Positions 9,232 through 17,301 of a stretch of DNA of 64,000 bases are shown in pieces (the first letter of the stretch is position 1; each line of letters opens with the position of its first letter). The position numbers and the translations under genes were made by a program. The notes under the pieces are model-generated. The model searched no databases and was not told where the DNA came from. It worked only from the letters and a program-made list of their open reading frames with translations. This DNA is from Marinicella meishanensis (GTDB taxonomy: Bacteria; Pseudomonadota; Gammaproteobacteria; Xanthomonadales; Marinicellaceae): assembly GCF_019931145.1 (NCBI RefSeq), contig NZ_JAIOUV010000002.1:1-64000 (forward strand), given 5' to 3'.

Positions 9232-10010
9232 GAATTTTTCTCCTGATTGATTTTGGCTGCCAGATAGAGGCCTTTGAGCACCAGATCTGGAATGATTTCG
9301 TTGAATATGTCGGCATTGCGGAACACAGAGGTGAAGCCACCGGTGCCGATGATGAGTGGTTTTTTGCCTTTGAATGATTGGGCCGATAAACCGGCGATGA
9401 TTTCGCGCATGGCCCCTTGGGCCCCGAAAAACAAACCCGACTGGATGCTTTCATGGGTTGACCGCCCCAACACCTCATGGCGCTGGACGATTTCCACCGC
9501 ACTCAATTTCGAGGCCCCAGACTCCAGCGCTTTCATCGACATTTTCATGCCGGGCAAGATCACCCCGCCCATGTACTGGCGCTCGACCGAGACGGCACAA
9601 AAGGTGGTGGCGGTGCCCAGGTCGATGATGATCACATCCTGACCCGGGAACAAATGCGTCACCGCTATGGCGTTGGCGATGCGGTCGGCGCCCACTTCCA
9701 AAGGATTGCGGTAGCCGATTTGCAAGCCGGTTTTGACCCCGGCTTGCAAGATAAAGGGTTCCAAATTGAAATATTTTTGGCAACAGGCATTGATTGGGTA
9801 CTGCACTTCGGGCACCACCGAACACAAAGCGATCGATTCGATCTGCTGATGGTCAATGTCGTTCTCACGCAACACGCTGCGCAAAAACACCCCGTATTCG
9901 TCGGAAGAGGCGCCGGTTTTGGAAGCCATTCTGAATTGCACCAACAATTCATCGTTGTCGAACACCCCGCCGTGCATGTGGCTGTTGCCAATGTCCAAAC
10001 ACAGCATCAT
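9228..10010 (-). CDS. coaX: Type III pantothenate kinase
   Basis: A 260-residue ASKHA-fold kinase that phosphorylates pantothenate, the first step from vitamin B5 to CoA. Type III enzymes are not feedback-inhibited by CoA and do not share sequence with CoaA. The N-terminal phosphate loop is CLDIGNSHMHGG, followed by GADRIANAIA and IIDLGTATTFCAV. I place the start at ATG 10010 because it overlaps the coaB stop as ATGA and puts the phosphate loop right after the N-terminus. A longer reading from 10067 would add 19 residues that do not fit the family. No CoaA is in the window. Confidence 0.94.
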   Translation of the reverse strand: MMLCLDIGNSHMHGGVFDNDELLVQFRMASKTGASSDEYGVFLRSVLRENDIDHQQIESIALCSVVPEVQYPINACCQKYFNLEPFILQAGVKTGLQIGYRNPLEVGADRIANAIAVTHLFPGQDVIIIDLGTATTFCAVSVERQYMGGVILPGMKMSMKALESGASKLSAVEIVQRHEVLGRSTHESIQSGLFFGAQGAMREIIAGLSAQSFKGKKPLIIGTGGFTSVFRNADIFNEIIPDLVLKGLYLAAKINQEKNS

Positions 10011-10669
10011 GCCACTGCCTCCAATTGCTGCAAGACCACATCGGCCAACGCGCGGATGTCCACGCAAGAGGTGTGCTCACTGGATTTTTGGTGCAAACAG
10101 AACCCGTGTTCACAATCGTTAAACTCATTCAAATCATTGTGTGCCACCAGATCAATCACCGCTTGACCCAACAATTTGTCGATGGCTTTTTGGCGCACCG
10201 CTGGGTCCAAAGAGTTGGTCAACTTAAAGGCCACCACCAGTGTGTTGGGGTTCTTGGACCAGTGTTTGATCTGTGAAACCAATTTCGGTTGTTTCTTCAA
10301 TTGCAGCTGCATGGTGTCGGCGGTGGGCAATTTGACGTCACGTCCGGCGGCCAATTGTTGACCGTCCAGAATCACGGCATCGACTTTGAAATCACTGACG
10401 GCGGCGGCTTGGAACACCGCATCGTAATGCTCGTTGGCCAAGGCTTGTTGCATCGCTGCAGACAAATCATCAAAGGTTTCGTAAGGCACCCGTTTGCATT
10501 CACGCATCGGCTGGATGGCGTTGCGGGCACCAATCCACGTCACCTGATGGCCCAACTGGGACAAATAATCCACCAGTTCAGCGCCGGTGCGGCCGCTGGA
10601 GCAGTTGCCGATGTAGCGCACCCCATCGATGTATTCTTTGGTGCCACCGGCTGTGACCAGTATGTTCAT
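10007..10669 (-). CDS. coaB: Stand-alone phosphopantothenate-cysteine ligase
   Basis: A 220-residue monofunctional CoaB. It joins cysteine to 4'-phosphopantothenate with nucleotide activation. TAGGTKEYIDGVRYIGN and SSGRTG at the N-terminus form the nucleotide-binding part, and QAAAVSDF and QLQLKKQPKL are the central motifs. The segment VVAFKLTNS replaces the VGFAAET type seen in fused CoaBC and looks more like separate CoaB proteins of Gram-positive bacteria and eukaryotes. In most proteobacteria CoaB is the C-terminal half of a CoaBC fusion. Here it is its own gene, starting with ATG overlapping the coaC stop (ATGA). Its domain is complete, so it is not a frameshift fragment. Confidence 0.9.
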   Translation of the reverse strand: MNILVTAGGTKEYIDGVRYIGNCSSGRTGAELVDYLSQLGHQVTWIGARNAIQPMRECKRVPYETFDDLSAAMQQALANEHYDAVFQAAAVSDFKVDAVILDGQQLAAGRDVKLPTADTMQLQLKKQPKLVSQIKHWSKNPNTLVVAFKLTNSLDPAVRQKAIDKLLGQAVIDLVAHNDLNEFNDCEHGFCLHQKSSEHTSCVDIRALADVVLQQLEAVA

Positions 10670-11196
10670 TGCAATGTCTCCATGAATTGGATGATGTCCG
10701 CCACTTCAGGCAGACGCCCTTCACCTTGTTCGCCACAGGCCAAATCGCCGGCAACCGGCGGCATCATTTTGACCCCCCAAGTCTGCAGCTTTTGGACCGC
10801 CGCTTGGGTGGCCGGATACTGCCACATCATGGCGTTCATGGCCGGCACCAGCACCATCGGTTTGCCCAGGCTGTGGGCCGCGACCCACACCGTACTGACC
10901 GCATCATCGGCAATGCCAGCAGCCAGTTTGTTGATGGCGTTGGCGGTGGCCGGACACAACACGATTTGATCGGCCCAACGACTGACGTGGATGTGATCCA
11001 TCATGGCCCCGGCTTCGTATACTTGGGTCATCACGGTTTGGCCGCTGAGGCCTTCCAGCGTGGCCAAACCAACAAAATTCAGGGTGCCTGGGGTACACAC
11101 CACTTTTACCTGATCACCTTGTTTCACCCATTCGGAGATCAAACCGGAGGCCTTGGCACAGGCAATCGAACCAGTCATCAACAGCAAACGATTCAT
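10666..11196 (-). CDS. coaC: Stand-alone phosphopantothenoylcysteine decarboxylase
   Basis: A 176-residue flavoprotein of the HFCD family. It decarboxylates 4'-phosphopantothenoylcysteine to 4'-phosphopantetheine. The N-terminal flavin-binding segment is LLMTGSIACAK. The catalytic His is in MMDHIHVSRWAD. CPATANAINKLAAGIADD, the substrate motif PAMNAMMW and the clamp with catalytic Cys (LACGEQGEGRLPE) are all present. It ends shortly after the clamp, with no CoaB domain attached. It overlaps panC upstream and coaB downstream by 4 bases each, which suggests coupled translation and a working complex of two separate proteins. Confidence 0.92.
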   Translation of the reverse strand: MNRLLLMTGSIACAKASGLISEWVKQGDQVKVVCTPGTLNFVGLATLEGLSGQTVMTQVYEAGAMMDHIHVSRWADQIVLCPATANAINKLAAGIADDAVSTVWVAAHSLGKPMVLVPAMNAMMWQYPATQAAVQKLQTWGVKMMPPVAGDLACGEQGEGRLPEVADIIQFMETLQ

Positions 11197-11963
11197 GCGC
11201 CTGCTCCTGCCAGGAAAGGCACGTTGTCGATCAAACGGATCTCGCCCAATTTGGCCGCCACCAACAGGCGGTCCTGATACACTTCCAGGTAATCCAGGTC
11301 AAAGCCCAAATCGGCCAAGCGCTGTCTTTTGTCAGCCAGTGAGGTGTCGGCGGTTAAGGTGGCATACAGCTGTGGGGCAATTTTGCGTTCAATCGGCGAC
11401 AGCCTGAGGTTGCGGGAACTCATGGCCAAGCCATCACTTTCACGGACCACTGGGCAAGGCACGATTTCAATCGGCAGGAAAAAGGCCTGCACCATGCCTT
11501 GGATCAAGGTCAGTTGTTGGAAGTCTTTTTCACCAAAGTAAGCCCGCGTGGGTTGCACCAGGTTGAACAGCTTCATGACCACCGACAAGACCCCATCAAA
11601 ATGGCCGGCGCGGTGGGCACCGCAATACAAGCGACTCAATTCATTTTCAGCGACTTGGTAACGGTAATCATCGGGATACATGGTCTCTTGGTTGGGCAAC
11701 AACACCGCCGTCACTCCGACATCTGCCAACTGTTGCAAGTCTTGTGCCAACGTGTTGGGGTAATGGGCCAAATCGCTGGCTTGGTCAAATTGGGTTGGGT
11801 TGACAAAAATGCTGACCACCACTTGGTCGTTGTTGGCCAAAGCGGCTTCCACCAAAGTCAGGTGCCCGCGATGCAAGGCCCCCATGGTGGGCACAAAGCC
11901 CACAGTGCCTTTGGCGTCTTGGCGCCAAGCTTGTAGGGCTGAAATGTCAGTCAATCGTTGCAT
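11193..11963 (-). CDS. panC: Pantoate-beta-alanine ligase (pantothenate synthetase)
   Basis: A 256-residue enzyme that joins pantoate and beta-alanine with ATP to give pantothenate. The HIGH-like ATP motif PTMGALHRGH is near residues 25-34. IFVNPTQF, LYCGAHRAGHFDGV and YFGEKDFQQL are the family's substrate-binding motifs, and MSSRNLRLS is the C-terminal KMSKS-equivalent loop. It is somewhat shorter than the about 283-residue E. coli enzyme, mainly in the C-terminal domain. Eleven bases separate it from panB. Its stop overlaps the coaC start as ATGA. Confidence 0.95.
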   Translation of the reverse strand: MQRLTDISALQAWRQDAKGTVGFVPTMGALHRGHLTLVEAALANNDQVVVSIFVNPTQFDQASDLAHYPNTLAQDLQQLADVGVTAVLLPNQETMYPDDYRYQVAENELSRLYCGAHRAGHFDGVLSVVMKLFNLVQPTRAYFGEKDFQQLTLIQGMVQAFFLPIEIVPCPVVRESDGLAMSSRNLRLSPIERKIAPQLYATLTADTSLADKRQRLADLGFDLDYLEVYQDRLLVAAKLGEIRLIDNVPFLAGAGA

Positions 11964-11974
11964 CTGTGGGATCC

Positions 11975-12763
11975 TCAGTATTGTTCCTCAGGGCCCGGAA
12001 ACTGCTGTCCTTTGACGTCCTTGGCATAGGCATTGAAGGCATGCAAAAACAACTGTTCGGTGTCTAGGTAGCGGCGCAAAAACTTGGGACTGAATTGCGA
12101 TGAAAACCCCAGCATGTCCTGCAGCACCAAGACCTGACCATCAACCGCGGCCCCGGCACCGATGCCGATGGTGATCAGCTCGGTGTGTTTGACCAGTTCC
12201 CGGGTCAAGGCATCGGGCACGCATTCCAGCACCACCGCAAAACAACCCAATTGTTCCAGGGTTTGGGCTTCTTGAATGATGCGCGCCTGGTCATCGGCCG
12301 ATTTGCCCTGGACTTTGAAACCACCGAATTGGTTCACCGACTGCGGGGTCAAACCAATGTGGCCCATCACCGGAATGCCAGAATTAACGATGTGTTCAAT
12401 CAACGCTTCATTGCCTTTGACCCCTTCCAGTTTGATGGCATGGGCACCGGCTTTCATCAGCGCTTCGACCGCCCGCATGTTTTCATCCAATGATTTGCGA
12501 TAGGACAGAAATGGCAAATCACCAATGATGAATTTATCGGGGGCTCCTTTGGCCACGGCGCGCACGTGTTGGGCCATGGTCTGATAATCAATTGGCAAAG
12601 TGGAATTTTCACCGTGCATCACCATGGCCGCCGAATCACCAACCAAGATCATTTCCACCGCTGACTGGTTCATGATGCGGGCGGTGGAGAAGTCATAACA
12701 GGTCAGCATGGAGAGTTTCTCACCGGCCTGTTGCTTGGCGATCAATTGCTTGATGTTGCTCAT
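11975..12763 (-). CDS. panB: 3-methyl-2-oxobutanoate hydroxymethyltransferase
   Basis: A 262-residue TIM-barrel enzyme. It transfers a hydroxymethyl group from 5,10-methylene-tetrahydrofolate to 2-ketoisovalerate, giving ketopantoate. The Mg-binding and substrate regions LVGDSAAMVMHG and FIIGDLPFLSY are present, as is IGIGAGAAVDGQVLV with the C-terminal catalytic region. I chose ATG 12763 because it overlaps the panG stop as ATGA and gives a normal N-terminus (MSNIKQLIAKQ). A GTG at 12772 would add three residues. Confidence 0.95.
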   Translation of the reverse strand: MSNIKQLIAKQQAGEKLSMLTCYDFSTARIMNQSAVEMILVGDSAAMVMHGENSTLPIDYQTMAQHVRAVAKGAPDKFIIGDLPFLSYRKSLDENMRAVEALMKAGAHAIKLEGVKGNEALIEHIVNSGIPVMGHIGLTPQSVNQFGGFKVQGKSADDQARIIQEAQTLEQLGCFAVVLECVPDALTRELVKHTELITIGIGAGAAVDGQVLVLQDMLGFSSQFSPKFLRRYLDTEQLFLHAFNAYAKDVKGQQFPGPEEQY

Positions 12764-13566
12764 GACTGCCACCGTTGTTGCTCACTGGGTAACTGATGCC
12801 AGTCGTAAAATGATTGGTAAATGTCGCCCAAGGGGTGGCCTTTGAGGGCTTGCAGGTGTTTGTTGATGGTGTCGACATCACCACGGACAAAGGGGCCGGT
12901 GGCCGAATGCACCGGATCATTGATGAAGTTTTCGGTGTTTTGCCGCAGATAGGCCGACATCAGATCTGCTGGCAAATCGATGGCTGGCAAGGCTTCGCCG
13001 ATGTGTTTCCACAACATTTGGCTGAAGTTTCCGGCCATCACACAATAGGCATGATAGATGGCTTTGTGTATCGGCTGGATGCTGTGTACGGGGTTATTGA
13101 ATTTGGGGAACACGGCTTTGAACTCGACCCCTTGGTCCACCACAAAGGGAATGGCTTGATACACCGACAAATCATAGGGTTTGGCGCCAAAGGTCATCAA
13201 TGGATGAATGCCCTGGGCCAGGGTGGTGACCAAAGATCCGGAAAAATGCACACATCGTTTGTGTTGTAAGCAGGGGTTGTTGCGGATGAACGATTCGATT
13301 TGGTCATCTGGCAACAAAACCACCACCGTGCGAACATCTTCGACCACCGCAGCCAAGCTGCGTTTGGGTTGGGTTTGGATCAATGCTTTGAGTTTGCGCT
13401 TAAAATTGGCCAGGCGTGAGGCCGGCTGGAAGCCAGACCGTGGGGCGGACGCCGAGCGGCGCCATTGAATGTACGGCTGCTTCACCAATTGGCAATAATG
13501 CATCAGGTGACGCGCCATTTTGCCATCCCCGATGATGGCGATTGTTTCAGGTACCTGTCGATTCAC
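12760..13566 (-). CDS. panG: Rossmann/DUF2520 protein, probable alternative ketopantoate reductase PanG
   Basis: A 268-residue protein, first gene of the pan/coa operon. The N-terminal Rossmann NAD(P) motif IAIIGDGKMA lies at residues 9-18. The C-terminal half has DUF2520-type features: SGSLVTT, HPLMTF, a helical tract with YHAYCVMAGNFSQMLW, and TGPFVRGDVDTI. No classical PanE is in the operon, and the step between PanB and PanC needs a ketopantoate reductase. PanG of Francisella tularensis is a known PanE-unrelated enzyme encoded in a pan operon. I infer the same role here. The start is GTG, because the glycine motif follows immediately; GAGG lies about 9 bases upstream. If it is not PanG, it is another NAD(P)-dependent reductase. 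Confidence 0.78.
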   Translation of the reverse strand: MNRQVPETIAIIGDGKMARHLMHYCQLVKQPYIQWRRSASAPRSGFQPASRLANFKRKLKALIQTQPKRSLAAVVEDVRTVVVLLPDDQIESFIRNNPCLQHKRCVHFSGSLVTTLAQGIHPLMTFGAKPYDLSVYQAIPFVVDQGVEFKAVFPKFNNPVHSIQPIHKAIYHAYCVMAGNFSQMLWKHIGEALPAIDLPADLMSAYLRQNTENFINDPVHSATGPFVRGDVDTINKHLQALKGHPLGDIYQSFYDWHQLPSEQQRWQS

Positions 13567-13662
13567 AGATCAAGTCCTCATGTGTTGGGCGATCAAGTTG
13601 GCACCCGGTGCCGCTCAATCGAAAAGTTCAGTCACTGTTCACCAAGAATCAGTGCTGTGCTT

Positions 13663-13690
13663 ATTATATGTGCCCGAAGCTGAATATCAA
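13663..13690 (-). promoter_or_regulatory. Promoter of the pan/coa operon
   Basis: On the minus strand, TTGATA (13690-13685), a 16-base spacer, then a perfect TATAAT (13668-13663). This predicts a 5' leader of about 90 bases before the panG GTG. Confidence 0.72.
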
Positions 13691-13719
13691 GTGAATCACA
13701 ACCGAAGTGGTCGCCCTGA

Positions 13720-14310
13720 TCAGGCCACCGAAGCCAAAAACTCGCGGATCGCATCCAAAAACATCTGCACCGCAATGGCAATCAAAATCATGCCCATCAA
13801 ACGCTCGATGGCAATCATGCCATTTTTACCCAAATATTTTTGCATGGCGGTGGCCGAGAACAAGATGACGGCTGAGATCAACCAAGCAATGAACAAGGCA
13901 ACGGCCAACACATCGAATTGGTCCGGGTGTTTGCTGGCCAGCAGGATCAAGGTGGCGAGGATCGAAGGTCCAGCCACCAAAGGAATGGCCATAGGCACCA
14001 AAAACGGCGCCTCATCCACCGCCTCTTCTTCACCGTATTGTTTGCTGGCGGGGAAAATCATGCGCAAAGCAATGATGAACAGGATGATGGCCCCGGCCAA
14101 GGACACCGACACCTGCTCCAAATGCAGAAAATCAAGCATCTGTTTGCCAAAAAACAAAAACAGGAACAAGATGACCAGGGCCAACAACAACTCACGGGCC
14201 AAGACCCGGTAACGGTGCTCGACTTTTTCCAATTGCGACAAAAAGATGGGGATGTTGCCCAATGGGTCCAAAATCAAAAACAACAATATGGTGGCAGATA
14301 ATATGTCCAT
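13720..14310 (-). CDS. MarC/YhgN-family membrane protein
   Basis: A 196-residue inner-membrane protein with about six hydrophobic segments. The N-terminal signature LFLILDPLGNIPIFLSQL and the later GPSILATLILLAS match the MarC (UPF0056) family. The biochemical function of the family is unsettled; early links to multiple antibiotic resistance were not borne out. I place the start at ATG 14310, which has GGAG six bases upstream. An upstream ATG at 14322 sits in the T-tract of the bamD terminator. The gene appears to follow bamD directly, so read-through or an unseen promoter is needed. Confidence 0.88.
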   Translation of the reverse strand: MDILSATILLFLILDPLGNIPIFLSQLEKVEHRYRVLARELLLALVILFLFLFFGKQMLDFLHLEQVSVSLAGAIILFIIALRMIFPASKQYGEEEAVDEAPFLVPMAIPLVAGPSILATLILLASKHPDQFDVLAVALFIAWLISAVILFSATAMQKYLGKNGMIAIERLMGMILIAIAVQMFLDAIREFLASVA

Positions 14311-14325
14311 CATTGACTCCATTAA

Positions 14326-14362
14326 ATAAAAAGACCGGTTGCCAACAAGTCAGCAACCGGTC
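14326..14362 (-). terminator. Rho-independent terminator after bamD
   Basis: A perfect 10-bp stem, GACCGGTTGC paired with GCAACCGGTC, with a 10-base loop. On the minus strand it is followed by TTTTTATTT. It lies about 27 bases past the bamD stop. Confidence 0.9.
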
Positions 14363-14388
14363 GTGTCAGGTGTTGCTGATCGGCGGTA

Positions 14389-15225
14389 TCAGAAGGGCCA
14401 GAGGTCACGCCACTTCAGCACATCGGTTTCCAGGTCAATCTTCCCGTTTTGTAAGTAGCTGTGATTGGGGAAATTGGTGCTGAGCATGGCATAACTTTGA
14501 TTCGCCAGCTCGCTTTCATCCATCTTTTTATAGGACTCCACCATCAAAGCCAGGGCATTGCCCACAGCTGGGGTGTCCTGGAAAGATTCCAACACAAACT
14601 TGGCACGATTCACTGCCGCAATCGGCGCACCACGGCGCAGATAATATGACGCCACCTGTACCTCATAGGCCGCCAATTGGTTCTTCAAATAAACCATGCG
14701 CTTGCGGGCATCGGGGGCGTATGAACTTTCTGGGTAACGTTCAATGAAGTTTTTGAACGCGGTGAAGGCATTGCGGATGTTGTCCTGGTTGCGGTCTGCA
14801 GCTTTGTCTGGATTGACCCGCTGCATGTAACCCCGGTCACTGTCAAAATAAATCAGACCTTTTAAATAATAGGCATAATCCAAATTCTTGTGGGCTGGGT
14901 AGTTCTTGACAAAGCGATCCACGGTCGAGACGGCTTGCTCCATCTGATACATTTTGTATTGGGCATAAGCCAATTCCAGATAGCCTTGTTCGGTGTAATG
15001 TCCGAATGGGTAATGCGAACGCAAGGCTTTGTACTTATCGGCTGCCGTTGACCAAACCCCGGCATCCAAGGCGCGTTTGGCCCCCAGGTACATTTCCAAA
15101 GCGGACAATTTGGTCACTTCCACTTCTCTGACGTCGTCTTTTTTGCCACAACCTTGCAGCACCAACAAAGCCAACATCAACACAGCGGTGAATTTCATAA
15201 AACGTCTTTTGTTGTGATCCAACAT
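14389..15225 (-). CDS. bamD: Outer membrane assembly lipoprotein BamD
   Basis: A 278-residue essential lipoprotein of the BAM complex, which inserts beta-barrel proteins into the outer membrane. The signal peptide ends in the lipobox LQGC (Cys about residue 26), and the mature N-terminus GKKDD lacks an Asp at +2. The rest is TPR-like helical repeats typical of BamD, including ALRSHYPFGHYTEQGYLELA and FIERYPESSYAPDARKRM. ATG 15225 has AGAGGA six bases upstream and gives a normal signal peptide. A GTG at 15246 would add seven residues. It is transcribed divergently from rluD, the usual partner in gammaproteobacteria. Confidence 0.95.
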   Translation of the reverse strand: MLDHNKRRFMKFTAVLMLALLVLQGCGKKDDVREVEVTKLSALEMYLGAKRALDAGVWSTAADKYKALRSHYPFGHYTEQGYLELAYAQYKMYQMEQAVSTVDRFVKNYPAHKNLDYAYYLKGLIYFDSDRGYMQRVNPDKAADRNQDNIRNAFTAFKNFIERYPESSYAPDARKRMVYLKNQLAAYEVQVASYYLRRGAPIAAVNRAKFVLESFQDTPAVGNALALMVESYKKMDESELANQSYAMLSTNFPNHSYLQNGKIDLETDVLKWRDLWPF

Positions 15226-15360
15226 ATCGATTCCTCTTTCCAGCACGGGCCCGATGGGGCCAGCGCAAAACGGACACCTTATCCGTCAGTGGTTTAAATA
15301 AATGTTAAAACGCAAAAATTTTCTTGGTTTAACTGAATTGGGTCAAGTTAAAATAGCGCC

Positions 15361-16362
15361 ATGGATGACACAGACCACAAAGTGCAGCGGCAGTTTCATG
15401 TCACGGCCGAATCTACAGGATTGCGACTTGATCAATTTTTGACCCAACAATTCCCCGATCACTCCAGAGCACACATACAACAATGGATCAAACAAGGCGG
15501 GGTTAAAATCAACGGCCATAATACCAAAAGCAAAACCCTTTTGAAAGGTTTTGAAGTGATCGACCTGGAAGTCGTGTTGGAGCCAGCGGTCAACGATCAG
15601 CCAGAAGCCATGGCTTTGGACATCGTGTATGAGGATCCGCACCTGTTGATTGTAAACAAACCAGCCGGCTTGGTGGTGCATCCTGGCAGCGGCAATCCCA
15701 ATGGCACCTTACTCAATGGTTTGTTGGCTTTGGGTGAACAACAGGCCATGCTGACCCGTGCTGGGATCGTGCATCGACTGGACAAAGACACCTCCGGCTT
15801 GATGGTGGTGGCGAAAACGTCTGAATGTCAATTGAAACTGATTGAGCTGCTGAAAACCCATGACATCAAACGCCAATACTTTTGTGTGGCCAAAGGCCGC
15901 ATCAAACAAGGTGGAACGGTGCACAATCAACTGGGCCGCCACCCATCACAACGCATCAAAATGGCGGTGGTGCTGAATGGCAAAGAAGCCATCACCCATT
16001 ATGCACCCCATGAGCAGTTTGATCATTACACCAGTTTACAAGTGAACTTAGAGACCGGTCGCACCCACCAGATCAGGGTCCACATGCACCACTTGGGTCA
16101 TCCATTGGTGGGCGATCCCTTGTATGGCAACCCCAAACGGGTGGATGCCGAAGTCGATGCCGAGCTGAAAACCCTGATTCGCGAATTCCCACGCCAAGCC
16201 CTGCATGCCGAGCGGCTGGAGTTTGTACATCCCATCACAAATAAGCCCATTGAGGCCCATGCCGAATTACCTGACGATTTGTGTCAACTGATCGATGATT
16301 TGGCATTTTTAGACCAAAAACACTCAGATTTTGACGAATTTGAGGTGGAATACGTCGAATAA
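15361..16362 (+). CDS. rluD: 23S rRNA pseudouridine synthase D
   Basis: A 333-residue RluA-family enzyme that converts uridines in helix 69 of 23S rRNA to pseudouridine. An N-terminal S4 RNA-binding domain (about 15-75, GLRLDQFLTQQ) precedes the catalytic domain. The catalytic Asp is in IVHRLDKDTSGLMVVAKT. ETGRTHQIRVHMHHLGHPLVGDPLYG is the conserved C-terminal active-site part. It is divergent from bamD, as in many relatives. No Shine-Dalgarno sequence is visible, and a TAAAAT box (15349-15354) lies only seven bases before the ATG, so the message may be leaderless. Confidence 0.93.
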   Translation: MDDTDHKVQRQFHVTAESTGLRLDQFLTQQFPDHSRAHIQQWIKQGGVKINGHNTKSKTLLKGFEVIDLEVVLEPAVNDQPEAMALDIVYEDPHLLIVNKPAGLVVHPGSGNPNGTLLNGLLALGEQQAMLTRAGIVHRLDKDTSGLMVVAKTSECQLKLIELLKTHDIKRQYFCVAKGRIKQGGTVHNQLGRHPSQRIKMAVVLNGKEAITHYAPHEQFDHYTSLQVNLETGRTHQIRVHMHHLGHPLVGDPLYGNPKRVDAEVDAELKTLIREFPRQALHAERLEFVHPITNKPIEAHAELPDDLCQLIDDLAFLDQKHSDFDEFEVEYVE

Positions 16363-16368
16363 TTGAAT

Positions 16369-16393
16369 AAATGTGAGCATTTGCTCGCATTTT
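16369..16393 (+). terminator. Probable terminator after rluD
   Basis: AAATGTGAGC pairs with GCTCGCATTT (one T-G wobble, loop ATTT), with a short T-run. It lies seven bases past the rluD stop. The T-tract is weak. Confidence 0.55.
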
Positions 16394-16539
16394 CCGCTAA
16401 TATTTACTTATTGGAAAATTATCTAACGGGGTCAATTATTCAATTCCTAGATACTTGTGGCTTTACTCCCTCTTCCACATAACTACTTCGATTGGCCCTT
16501 TCTTTTTCACCCCGACCTGACAGTTCACCGACCATTCTG

Positions 16540-17259
16540 ATGACTGATTTGATTGAACCTTGGTCACGTCCAGCGCACGTGGCGGCCCTGCAAACCACCC
16601 GCACGTGGCAGCAGAACCCAAATTTCAGCGCACACCCTAAGCACAGCCAAGCCTCAGATTTGCAACGATTGGTCGAGCAATTCGCATTGCCCCATGAACC
16701 GCGGTATCTGCACCAAGTCCACGGCCACCAAGTCATCGAATACAGCCAACCACAACAACAATCTTTGGCCATCCAGGCCGATGCCTGTTTCACCCGCGAA
16801 TATGGGGTGGTGTGTGCGGTGATGACGGCCGATTGTTTGCCAGTGCTGTTGACCGACACCGAAGGCTCTTTTGTGGCGGCGGTGCATTGTGGCTGGCGCA
16901 GTTTGTACGCCCAAATTTTGACCAACACTTTGGCTCAGATCCAACCACCAGCTGACGTTTTGGCTTGGTTGGGCCCTTGTATCCAACGACCCCAATATCA
17001 AGTGGACCTGGATTTTGTGGCACACTTTTTGCAACGGCACCCCCATGCTGAAGCCGCCTTTGACCCACCTGACTCACTGGGCAAATGCCGGGCAGACTTG
17101 GTGGCATTGGCCCGCATGGAATTGCAGGCATTGGGCGTGCGACAAATCACCCAGGACCCAACCTGCACTTTCCTGAGCCCCAAGCACCATTCCTGGCGGC
17201 GGGACCAAGCGCCCGAACGCATGGCCAGCCTGATCTGGCTCAACCACCCCAGTGGTTAG
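16540..17259 (+). CDS. pgeF: Laccase-domain purine nucleoside phosphorylase / peptidoglycan editing factor (YfiH)
   Basis: A 239-residue protein of the YfiH/PgeF (multicopper-polyphenol-oxidase-like) family. Members contain Zn or Cu bound by two His and one Cys. Here VHQVHGH-like HQVHGHQVIEY, TADCLPVLL, VHCGWRSLYAQI and WLGPCI supply those ligands. The E. coli protein prevents wrong amino acids in peptidoglycan precursors; other members have adenosine deaminase or phosphorylase activity. I chose ATG 16540 over an in-frame TTG at 16492, because family members are about 240 residues long. rluD-pgeF adjacency is common in gammaproteobacteria. Confidence 0.9.
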   Translation: MTDLIEPWSRPAHVAALQTTRTWQQNPNFSAHPKHSQASDLQRLVEQFALPHEPRYLHQVHGHQVIEYSQPQQQSLAIQADACFTREYGVVCAVMTADCLPVLLTDTEGSFVAAVHCGWRSLYAQILTNTLAQIQPPADVLAWLGPCIQRPQYQVDLDFVAHFLQRHPHAEAAFDPPDSLGKCRADLVALARMELQALGVRQITQDPTCTFLSPKHHSWRRDQAPERMASLIWLNHPSG

Positions 17260-17301
17260 GCGCTGTGACTTTCGGCACAGACAATGTGTGGTGGTGATTG
17301 A

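Noticed and set aside
10007-11196. Split coaB/coaC as a frameshifted coaBC fusion
   Set aside because: Both domains are complete and the junction is a clean ATGA overlap like the other junctions in the operon. A shift would not leave an intact start and ordered ends.
13520-14212. Plus-strand 230-codon frame antisense to marC
   Set aside because: The marC protein on the other strand has the conserved family signature and membrane helices. This frame is a compositional shadow.
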